Source: Sacculina carcini
Taxonomy: Eukaryota; Arthropoda; Thecostraca; Sacculinidae
Assembly: GCA_916048095.2 (NCBI GenBank)
Contig: OU696586.1
Span: 7,155,749-7,219,748 of the forward strand
Direction: 5' to 3'
DNA: 64,000 nucleotides
The notes under the pieces were generated by a model. It had not been told where the DNA came from, did no database searches, and saw only the letters and a list, made by a program, of their open reading frames with translations. Below, one piece after another: positions 55,970 to 62,802 of this stretch. Numbering within the stretch: the first letter of the stretch is position 1; each line of letters opens with the position of its first letter. A program made the position numbers and the translations under genes.

Positions 55970-57224
55970 ATGAATTGCTCCGCACAACGGGCGGGTTTTA
56001 ATGCTAGTATATATATATATATAAAAGAGATCCTCTGTCTGTGTGTCTGTCTGTCTGTGTGTTTGTCTGTCCCACCCTCCTTGGTCCATTTTCTGCAAGC
56101 TGCCATTCGGTAACCATTTGATCTACACGCTAACAATTTATACCATCACGTTGGAAATTTTCGTGTGTACACTTTTGGGTAATTTTTAAATTTTAAACTT
56201 AAAACAAAAAAAAGTTATAGCGGTGAAAAAACAAAATGAACCCTGAAATATGCGAACTTTTTGGTCATTGTTCCGCCATCTATTCCTCATAAACCAGCAA
56301 TGGTACAGCTATACGAATTATACCACTGTGTAGAAAATTTTCTGGTCTACATGTTAGGCTATAATTCAAAGTCTAAAATTAAATATAAAATATGTAAAAA
56401 TGACAAAATTACAATCTACATTCATAATTTCATTTTAACTTAAGGCCACCGATTTTATTTACTTTTTTCTCTATTTCTCAACAAATAAATATCACACATC
56501 TAAATAAATTATACCATCATGCTGAAAATTTTGTTTTCTACAACACGGTATAATTTTTAATTTTCCAAAGTGTATTAAAAAAAAGTTACGGCGGTGTGAA
56601 GTGTAAATGACAAAGTCAAAAAGGCAAAATTAACACACAAAAACGTGAATATTTGGGTCAATATTCCGCTATCTATTCCTCATAAACCAGCAATGGTACA
56701 GCTATAAAAACTATACTATTGTGTAGAAAATTTTGTGTTCTACAAGAAAAGATATAATATATACCCACAAATGATAAAAAAACGTGTAAAATTGGCAAAA
56801 TTCTCAAATACATCCAAAATTGCACTTGAACACTGGGCGACTAAAATTAATTCATTTTTCTACTATTTCTCAGTAACTATTTGTTATACATAAAAATAAA
56901 TGATACTATCGTGCTAGTAATCTTGTTTTCTACAGTATGGTATAATTTTTAATTTTCCAAAGTATATCTGAAGGCAGTTACGGCGGTGTAATTTCAAAAG
57001 GACATATTGCCAATTTGACAGCTATTATGCGCACTTGCGATTACACAGGAATATACTACTGTGTAGATAATTTTGTGTTCTACAAGATAAGCTATAATTT
57101 ATACCCACAAATGATACAAAAAACGTGTAAAATTGGCAAAATTCTTAAATACATCCAAAATTACACTTGAACACCGGGTGACTAAAATTAATTCATTTTT
57201 CTACTATTTCTCAGTAACTCTTTG
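55970..57224 (+). repeat. Second diverged satellite-related segment, interrupted by the LTR element
   Basis: Begins with the GC motif, a short TA run, TATAAAAGAGATCCTC and the TCTGTCTGTGTG / CCTCCTTGGTCCATTTTCTG tract. A lone half-monomer (about 56,120-56,325), B-like pair (about 56,330-56,720), C-like pair (about 56,725-57,050) and the start of a D- or A-like pair follow. The last stops at CAGTAACTCTTTG, where other copies read CAGTAACTATTTGTTATAC. The block order matches the array unit, so this is an older dispersed unit that became the landing site of the retrotransposon. Confidence 0.85.
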
Positions 57225-57505
57225 TGTGGCAGCGTGGCTGCGTTTGTTTGGCGCATGATCGTTGAGTACAGTGTATGTATGTGTGTATGTGTGTGTGCGG
57301 GTGTTGTGTGGTCAAGGTCGTATAAAGGTCACGGTGTGTGCGTGTGCGTACGCTGCTTGGTCATTAGTTAGTACGCTGGACTTATGTGGTTGAGTGAGTG
57401 AGTCTGTGCGTAACCGTGTTTGTGATCAGGTGTGTCCGCCTGGGAGTGCATTGGCGTATTGTTATATTTTTTCTTCTGCCGTTGTTACAACCTATTTCGG
57501 CTCTA
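57225..57505 (+). repeat. 5' LTR (apparently internally deleted)
   Basis: The first 204 bp (57,225-57,428, starting TGTGGCAGCG) match 61,315-61,520 with one substitution (T at 57,419, G at 61,511) and a 2-bp difference in a GT run. Identity then stops, but GTTACAA-CTATTTCGGC at 57,484-57,501 matches 61,782-61,799 in 17 of 18 positions. The stretch between these blocks is 55 bp here and 261 bp in the 3' LTR, so ~206 bp seem to be missing or replaced. No convincing tRNA primer-binding site (TGG...) follows. The right edge is an estimate. Confidence 0.8.
57321..57326 (+). promoter_or_regulatory. TATA box in 5' LTR
   Basis: TATAAA within GGTCGTATAAAGGTCACGG, conserved in the 3' LTR at 61,413-61,418. 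Its position about 100 bp into the LTR fits a U3 promoter driving full-length RNA synthesis. The start site is not defined. Confidence 0.6.
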
Positions 57506-57514
57506 TTTTTTGTC

Positions 57515-58294
57515 ATGCAAGCTGCCGTCGGCCCCAAGTCCGAGGCGATGAGCGTTGCGGCTGCCGGCAGCCCACTGGCGAACCAATCGGCATTTGACGC
57601 ACGTCTAGTACCAGAATTTAACGGCGATGGTGACGTGGTTGAGTGGCTGACACGTGCCGAGATTTTGTGTCAGATGCGAGGAGTGTCTACTGTTGCCGTG
57701 TTGCCGCTGCGGCTCACAGGGGGGGCTTTTGCAGTCTGGTCTGAGATGCCAGCCGATTGCCGCGGCAGCCTGGACGCAGTCAAGTCGCGTCTGTATGCTG
57801 CTTTTGCGCTAGACAGATTTGCGGCATACGACGCTTTTTCCGGGCGACGCTTACGCACTGGCGAATCAGTGGATGTTTTTCTGGCAGAGCTGCGTCGCCT
57901 GTCCACACTGTTTGGTGGGGTGCCAGAAGGCATGCTGACTTGCGCTTTTGTGTCCGGCCTTCCCGATAGCGTTCGCCAAACTATTCGAGCTGGATCCAGA
58001 GCCGAAGACCTGGCTCTGGCGGGCGTAGTCTGTCGTGCTCGCGCCGTTCTCAGCGACGAGCGCATGAACGCCGCTGCTGCAGTCGCTACTCCTGCCTTAG
58101 CACGTCCGTGTGGTCGGCCTGCACATGCGCCGGTGCAGACAACAGGGGCTTTGCAGGACCGTCCGCGTGCTGGTGCTTCCCGGCCTCGACGTCGCTGCTG
58201 GACTTGCGGTAGTACAAGACACATGACATATGCTTGTCCGGGAAACGGCAGCGAAGGGGCCGCGTCAGCACCTGCATCCTCTCCGCGACATTGA
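57515..58294 (+). CDS. gag: Gag-like capsid/nucleocapsid protein of LTR retrotransposon
   Basis: A 259-residue protein if translation starts at ATG 57,515, which has a purine at -3. The frame is open upstream to 57,398, but that part has no ATG and lies in the LTR repeat. Residues about 33-150 contain PEFNGDGDVVEWL, a hydrophobic core and a FSGRRLRTGESVDVFLAEL stretch typical of the Gag of this retrotransposon group; they should form the particle shell. Near the C-terminus there is a CCHC zinc knuckle (C228, C231, H236, C241; spacing C-x2-C-x4-H-x4-C), the RNA-binding nucleocapsid signature. The frame ends at TGA 58,292-58,294 and overlaps the pol frame from 58,213, with a slippery heptamer just after the knuckle. 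No internal stop is present, so Gag may still be functional. Alanine- and arginine-rich composition and GC-rich codons contrast with the AT-rich flanks. Confidence 0.85.
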   Translation: MQAAVGPKSEAMSVAAAGSPLANQSAFDARLVPEFNGDGDVVEWLTRAEILCQMRGVSTVAVLPLRLTGGAFAVWSEMPADCRGSLDAVKSRLYAAFALDRFAAYDAFSGRRLRTGESVDVFLAELRRLSTLFGGVPEGMLTCAFVSGLPDSVRQTIRAGSRAEDLALAGVVCRARAVLSDERMNAAAAVATPALARPCGRPAHAPVQTTGALQDRPRAGASRPRRRCWTCGSTRHMTYACPGNGSEGAASAPASSPRH

Positions 58295-60078
58295 ACGGTG
58301 CTTTGCCGATTGTGCAGTTAATCGTCAATGGGCGGCAGTGTCGTGTTCTGGTGGACACTGGCTGCACTGATAACATCGTACACGCTGCTTGCTGCGTCAG
58401 CTGGGAGAAACGGCCGGTGTCACTGGCCACTCTGGGAGAAACGCGGTTCTGTTGTGAAGGTGTAGGGCGAATACGGGTAATGTCGCCACAGGGACAGACG
58501 GTGGACTTGTCAGTTTTGGTGGTGTCACGTCCTCCTCTGGGCGTTGACGTGATTCTGGGCATGCCGGGCATTCAAGCGTTGGGCGGAATTGCGGTGCGAT
58601 CCCTATCCGAGGTGCGGTTTTGTGGAGCTGCAGAGCGAGCGCCCAGTGACATTAGTGTGGACGCTCCTGATTATCAGGCCGTTTCTGACCCAAAATTGCG
58701 TCGGTGGCATGTGAAGTGGAAATGGGCACGCGCAGATGGGCCTGGTTGTCTGCAGAACCGCACTGTGCAATACCACGTGCCCAAGTCTGCGCGGTCAGAG
58801 TACGATGCTGAATTATCATCCTGGATACAGAAGGGCTGGTTGGTGCCGCATGATACAGCCCGACATGGGGAGGCGCGTTGTCTGGTGCCATTGATGGTTG
58901 CTCGACAGAGGGGCCGTGATCGAGTACGCCCTGTAATGGACTTTCGCGAGCTCAATGGTCATGTAAGCACGCACACCGCCGACTCAGAGGTTTGTGCCAA
59001 ACAGCTGCGTAAGTGGCGCCGTCACGGTGCCAATACAGCTGTTGTAGACCTGCGCCGGGCATACCTGCAACTGCACGTTGACCCCAAGTTGTGGGCTTAC
59101 CAGACGGTGGTGGTGCGTGGACGCCGGTACTGCCTGACACGACTGGGTCTAGGACTGTGTGTGGCGCCCGCCATAATGCAGGCCGTGGTGCGCGCTGTAC
59201 TGGCGCAAAATCCTACCATGGAGAAGGCCGTACTTCCCTTCGTAGACAATTTGCTCGTAAATGAAGACCTTGTGTCAGCTGAGCAGGTGATAGCACACTT
59301 TCAGGCATTCGGGCTTGAGTCCAAGCAGCCCGAGCGGGTGTCCACTGAATCTGGGGCTCGAATGCTCGGCCTGCGTGTGCGCTACGTGGACCACGAACTG
59401 GCATGGCGTCGGGACCAGCCGGCTGACGCGCCGCCCGCACAGCTCACACGCAGGTCGCTGTTCGCGTGGTGTGGACGTGCAGTGGCGCATGTGCCTGTGT
59501 GTGGCTGGCTGCGCCCCGCAACCGCTTGGCTCAAGCGGCGTGTCAACGCACTCACATCGGGCTGGAACGACGTCACAGAAGACCCCAAGCTGCGGCATCA
59601 GCTTTCGCAAGTAGTTGAGCGTGTGGCGCGCAGTGATCCGGCTCGAGGCCCCTGGTCGGTTAGTGGTGACCACGCTATCGTGTGGTGCGACGCCAGCTCT
59701 CTGGCCTCCGGTGTAGCCGTGGAGGTGCCTGGCCGCGGTGTAATAGAAGATGCTAGCTGGCTGCGCAAGGAAACTGACTGCGGCCATATAAACATGGCGG
59801 AACTGGACGCCGCCATTCGCGGGCTCAACCTCGCCATTTCGTGGCAGATGCGCCGCATTGACTTGCGTACGGACTCGGCCACTGTGCATCGCTGGTTGAG
59901 TGACGCGGTGAGCGGCCGTGCGAGGCTGCGCACCAAGGCAAGTAACGAGATGTTGATCCGTCGGCGTGTAGATGTGGTCCGTCAGCTGGTGAATGAGTTT
60001 GATCTTCAGTTGGATGTAACTTTGGTGCGCAACGCTGCAAACAAAGCCGACGCACTGACCAGAGTGCCGCGTGAGTGA
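58213..60078 (+). CDS. pol: Pol protein part 1: aspartic protease, reverse transcriptase, RNase H
   Basis: The frame opens after TAG 58,210-58,212, is -1 relative to gag and would be made as a Gag-Pol fusion. Residue numbers count from codon 58,234. The protease active site is LVDTGCT (D41-T42-G43), with the VILGMPG block near 106-112. RT follows: RPVMDFREL (232-240), VVDLRRAYLQL with catalytic D272, and LTRLGLGLCVAPAIMQ (301-316). The YxDD box reads FVDN (336-339), so the second active-site Asp is Asn, which would be expected to weaken polymerisation. A connection region (about 405-445) precedes RNase H, whose four acidic residues are all present: D486 (WCDASS), E523 (MAELDA), D547 (LRTDSA) and D606 (NKADALTR). 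The frame ends at TGA 60,076-60,078, exactly before the integrase zinc-binding domain. Related elements carry integrase in the same frame, so this stop is probably a lesion. Confidence 0.9.
   Translation, partial: YKTHDICLSGKRQRRGRVSTCILSATLNGALPIVQLIVNGRQCRVLVDTGCTDNIVHAACCVSWEKRPVSLATLGETRFCCEGVGRIRVMSPQGQTVDLSVLVVSRPPLGVDVILGMPGIQALGGIAVRSLSEVRFCGAAERAPSDISVDAPDYQAVSDPKLRRWHVKWKWARADGPGCLQNRTVQYHVPKSARSEYDAELSSWIQKGWLVPHDTARHGEARCLVPLMVARQRGRDRVRPVMDFRELNGHVSTHTADSEVCAKQLRKWRRHGANTAVVDLRRAYLQLHVDPKLWAYQTVVVRGRRYCLTRLGLGLCVAPAIMQAVVRAVLAQNPTMEKAVLPFVDNLLVNEDLVSAEQVIAHFQAFGLESKQPERVSTESGARMLGLRVRYVDHELAWRRDQPADAPPAQLTRRSLFAWCGRAVAHVPVCGWLRPATAWLKRRVNALTSGWNDVTEDPKLRHQLSQVVERVARSDPARGPWSVSGDHAIVWCDASSLASGVAVEVPGRGVIEDASWLRKETDCGHINMAELDAAIRGLNLAISWQMRRIDLRTDSATVHRWLSDAVSGRARLRTKASNEMLIRRRVDVVRQLVNEFDLQLDVTLVRNAANKADALTRVPRE
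58240..58246 (+). promoter_or_regulatory. Probable -1 ribosomal frameshift site (GGGAAAC)
   Basis: In the gag frame the heptamer reads G GGA AAC, matching the X XXY YYZ slippery rule; the same heptamer serves at retroviral gag-pro junctions. It lies just after the zinc knuckle, within the only window (58,213-58,291) where both frames are open, and a -1 slip enters the pol frame. A possible 6-bp stem, AGCACC (58,267-58,272) with GGTGCT (58,297-58,302), lies downstream; a stronger structure or pseudoknot was not evaluated. Confidence 0.7.
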
Positions 60079-61250
60079 GTGACTGAGGCCACAACCGAAC
60101 CGGAACATCGTGTGGTTGCGGTGGCTACTAGCTGGTCCAGGCAGCAGTTAGATGACGTGCACAGCCAAGCCGGTCATCCAGGAGTACGGCGTACGCTCCA
60201 TTTTGCCAAGCGTGAGATTTCTCCGCGCGTTACTCGGGCTGAGGTTCAGGCAGTAGGCGGCAGTTGTGATGTGTGCCGATCAATGGATCCCGCACCAAAA
60301 AAATGGCAGCACGGTGAACTTAGCGTGTCAGAAACCGGGTACCGGGTCTTGCGATCGACATTACGCACTACGGGCGACACGATTTTTTGTCGGTGGTTGA
60401 TTGCGGTCCGTCGCGCTTCTGTGTGTGGCGCCCGCTCCGCAGACCGGATGCCGCGGCCACTGTTGAGCAGTTGCAGCCGGTGTTTTTTTAGCGTGGTGGG
60501 TGTGCTGAACTGTTATGTGACAACGACACTGTCTTCCGCAGTCGACATTTTGCCGCTTTCGCAGCCAGCCGGGGCGTCACCCTAGGGTTTCGCGCTGCTC
60601 ATGCGCCGAACGGCAATGCCATCGTGGAGCGGAACCACCGAACCATGAAAGTGCTGGCGGCTAGGAAGCAGTGCTCTATTGCCGAGGCTGTACATTTATA
60701 CAACATTACACCCCGCGAGTCGGCACTCGCGCCTGCTGCTGGCGTCTATACCTATCCGGTACGTGATTGCGTGCGTGTGGCTCAAGCAACATCAGAGAGC
60801 AAGCTTCCAAGTGAAACACAGCAGGCCATTCATGATCCGCAGAGAAGCGCTGTACCACCGTATCTCGCCGGCGATAAAGTGTGGGTGCGGCAGCGTGGCA
60901 CACGTTGCACTGACCTGTCGCGTGCTGGCGACGTCACCAGTATTGTTTCCGACCAAGTGGTCAATGTGGACGGTGTACCCCGCCACGTGCGTGACTTGCG
61001 GCCACGACACAATGCCGGCGAGCGCGACGACCCTGATCTTAATCGCGATAGAGCCGAAGACGAGGACGTAGCCCTGCTGGTGTCTCCGTGCCCACCTGTT
61101 GATGTGGCCGAAGCGTCGACGGGCTTGGACGACATTGATGGACCGCCTGTCCAAGCTCCTGATGGCGAGTTTGGCCTGCCTTGTGTTCGTCGCAGTGAGC
61201 GTGCTCGCCGCCCGCCGGGGCAATATCGCGACTGCTTCATGTGTACGTGA
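60079..61250 (+). pseudogene. Broken integrase (Pol part 2)
   Basis: The reading frame continues past TGA 60,076-60,078. It first shows an HHCC zinc-binding domain: His at 60,160 and 60,175 and Cys at 60,265 and 60,274, spacing H-x4-H-x29-C-x2-C. Near 60,346 homology moves to another frame, consistent with a 1-nt deletion. That frame is open from about 60,348 to the stop at 61,248-61,250 except for TAG at 60,489-60,491. Catalytic residues are in place in the second frame: Asp codons at 60,357 and 60,519 and Glu at 60,627, i.e. D-x53-D-x35-E, the retroviral/gypsy integrase signature. Downstream are AVHLYNITPRES and a C-terminal module with GDKVWVRQRG and VDGVPRHVRDLR, then a basic RRSERARRPPG tail. 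As assembled no intact integrase can be made; sequencing error is an alternative for the single-base change. Confidence 0.88.
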
Positions 61251-61314
61251 ATGTGTATTATGTAAGCTAGTTGTGCCTTATGGAGGTATGTGTGATACGT
61301 ATATCATGCGGAGG
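61251..61314 (+). other. 3' leader with short polypurine tract
   Basis: A 64-bp non-coding spacer between the pol stop and the 3' LTR. It ends with GGAGG (61,310-61,314) immediately before TGTGGC, the position expected for the plus-strand primer. The purine run is short for a polypurine tract; a similar GGAGG lies at 61,282-61,286. Confidence 0.5.
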
Positions 61315-61800
61315 TGTGGCAGCGTGGCTGCGTTTGTTTGGCGCATGATCGTTGAGTACAGTGTATGTATGTGTGTATGTGTGTGTGTGCGGGTGTTGTG
61401 TGGTCAAGGTCGTATAAAGGTCACGGTGTGTGCGTGTGCGTACGCTGCTTGGTCATTAGTTAGTACGCTGGACTTATGTGGTTGAGTGAGTGAGTCTGTG
61501 CGTAACCGTGGTTGTGATCATGTGCATGTATTGCAGCGAGGAGTGTGCAAGATTGCAAGTGTCGAGTGTCAGGTGTCGTTGTGGCGTTGGTTTGCTCTGC
61601 ATGTATATGTGAGTGTGTATGCGGTTATGCAATGGTGTCCTAGTATTGTCCTCTGAGTTCGTGGAGGGAGTCGTGTTCGGGCGTGCTCGCTGTGCGGTGT
61701 TGTCTTGTAGGCGCGCATGGGACGTCGCTGTCCCACGCGCGCCTGTCTTTTAATATATCTTTTTCAGTTTTGTTTTGTCAAGTTACAAGCTATTTCGGCC
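61315..61800 (+). repeat. 3' LTR (longer copy)
   Basis: Begins TGTGGCAGCG and matches the 5' LTR over its first 206 bp, including TATAAA at 61,413-61,418. It continues for ~280 bp that are mostly absent from the 5' LTR, then shares GTTACAA-CTATTTCGGC at 61,782-61,799. The unique part holds a strong hairpin (61,710-61,743). The right boundary is estimated from the last shared block; no clean TG...CA end with target duplication was found. Confidence 0.75.
61710..61743 (+). other. GC-rich hairpin in 3' LTR
   Basis: GGCGCGCATGGGAC (61,710-61,723) pairs with GTCCCACGCGCGCC (61,730-61,743) in 13 of 14 positions around the loop GTCGCT. It lies in the part of the LTR missing from the 5' copy and is followed by TGTCTTTTAATA. 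A role in RNA 3' processing or packaging is possible but not demonstrated. Confidence 0.7.
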
Positions 61801-62461
61801 TTTTCAGTGATTTGTTTTTTGTGGTTTTTATGGATAGGCGGTTTGATTTTGCTTCGGAATAGTGTAGTTTAGTGTAGATTGTTGTAGTTGCTTCGGGATA
61901 GAGTCATGGAATTGATGAATTGACAGTGACTTCAGCAGCGGCGGTGGTACTGACCCCTGGGGCATCAGTGGCAACTTGGAAGATATAGGTGGTGTTCGGC
62001 GGCGTGGCAAGAGGGTGTGCAGGGGGACGACAGTGGAGCATGGTGCCGGCAAGCAGGCAGCCGGGGAGCTGAGCCGAGGTTGCTCGTCGTCCCGCCTGCC
62101 TTGGTGCTGGCTACGTCGCAGAACAGTCGGGGGAAGCTGCTGGTGCTCAAGGAGGCAAGGAGCTGCTGAAGCGGCAGGAGGCGTCGTGACCCGGAAGGCA
62201 AGACGGCATTTGTGGAAGGTGGATTACGGCCGGCTGCGACAGGGTGCTGAAGAGCTCAGGTGAAGGCGGGAGCACGGTGAGTGCTGGGGCCAAGGTGTTG
62301 TGCCCTGTCGCGGCGGCCGGTGATAGAGAAGACGGCAGGTTGCGGCGGAGCACTGAAGAGCACGGGCGAGGCGGGAGCGCGGGGGACGCTGGAGCCTGAC
62401 GTGTTGTGCTTCGCTGTAGCCAGGTGCGTGTTTCTGGTGGAGCCGTCGAGCTGGATGGTTC
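61801..62461. other. Unclassified, mostly GC-rich sequence
   Basis: It starts T-rich (TTTGTTTTTTGTGG), then from about 61,920 becomes GC-rich. Small open frames occur on both strands (for example 95 codons at 61,976-62,263), but they are Arg/Gly/Ala-rich, overlap one another on both strands and match no family I recognise. It may belong to the LTR element's flank, to a separate element, or to the 5' part of the LINE fragment. It contains the tandem pair described separately. Confidence 0.45.
62222..62426 (+). repeat. Degenerate 106-bp tandem pair in GC-rich sequence
   Basis: Copies start at 62,222 and 62,328. Both contain in order ACGGC-GG-TGCG, a CTGAAGAGC block, GGCGGGAGC, GCTGG-GCC and GTGTTGTGC. 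A weaker third copy may lie just upstream (GAGCTGCTGAAGCGG near 62,159). Because 106 is not a multiple of three, the repeat is unlikely to be protein-coding. Confidence 0.65.
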
Positions 62462-62802
62462 ATTGATCTGATTGATGTTCATCAACTGATTCATTGTTTC
62501 ATCTTTTCAAGAATCAACTACTGTAATTCTGTATATTTCCATGTACCTCGCTCCTCTCTGAAAATACTGCAACATGTCATTAATAAATCTTCTCGTTTCG
62601 TGTTTTCTCCTTCCCACTTTCGTCATACCTCACCCTATCTCTACAATCTTCGATGGCTTCCGATCATCCCTCGCATCCACTTTAAAATTTGCTGTCTTGT
62701 TTATAAACTTTTGCATGACCCTCGGCAGCCTACATACCTCTCGCAGCTTCTTACACTGTCTAATAACTTTATTTCCCGTCATCCACTCCCTTTATCCTGT
62801 CC
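62462..62802 (+). mobile_element. LINE fragment: C-terminal part of a CR1/L2/Jockey-type reverse transcriptase
   Basis: One frame (codon register of 62,567) reads without a stop from 62,420 to the satellite junction. It contains LIHCFIFSRINYCNS, then LKILQHVINKSSR, and YLYNLRWLPIIPRIHFK followed by CLVYKLLHD and PTYLSQLL. These match, in order, the conserved blocks at the C-terminus of non-LTR reverse transcriptases of the CR1/L2/Jockey group (SRLDYCNSL, LQ.VQNAAARL, LHWLPV..RI.FK). The catalytic RT palm and endonuclease are absent on the left, and the extreme C-terminus and 3' UTR are cut off by the satellite junction at about 62,803. It is therefore truncated at both ends and inactive. Confidence 0.85.

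Larger units (their letters stand above)
57225..61800 (+). mobile_element. Ty3/gypsy-type LTR retrotransposon, defective
   Basis: Order: 5' LTR, gag, protease-RT-RNase H, integrase, purine tract, 3' LTR, all on the plus strand. Protease, RT, RNase H and integrase in this order are characteristic of Ty3/gypsy elements (Metaviridae) and differ from Copia, where integrase precedes RT. The element is markedly GC-richer than the surrounding satellite, suggesting independent origin. It is defective: TGA at 60,076-60,078, a frame change near 60,346 and TAG at 60,489-60,491 break pol, and the RT active-site motif is altered. No clear target-site duplication is visible: the 5' side is satellite and the 3' side is unrelated GC-rich sequence. 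The right end is approximate because the 5' LTR is shorter than the 3' LTR. Confidence 0.93.

Noticed and set aside
59275..60108. 277-codon antisense ORF and other long ORFs opposite gag-pol
   Set aside because: Shadow frames of GC-rich pol; the plus-strand frame carries all the recognisable RT and RNase H motifs.
61976..62263. 95-codon ORF in GC-rich sequence as a host gene
   Set aside because: No recognisable domain, comparable ORFs on the other strand, and it extends into a 106-bp non-triplet repeat.
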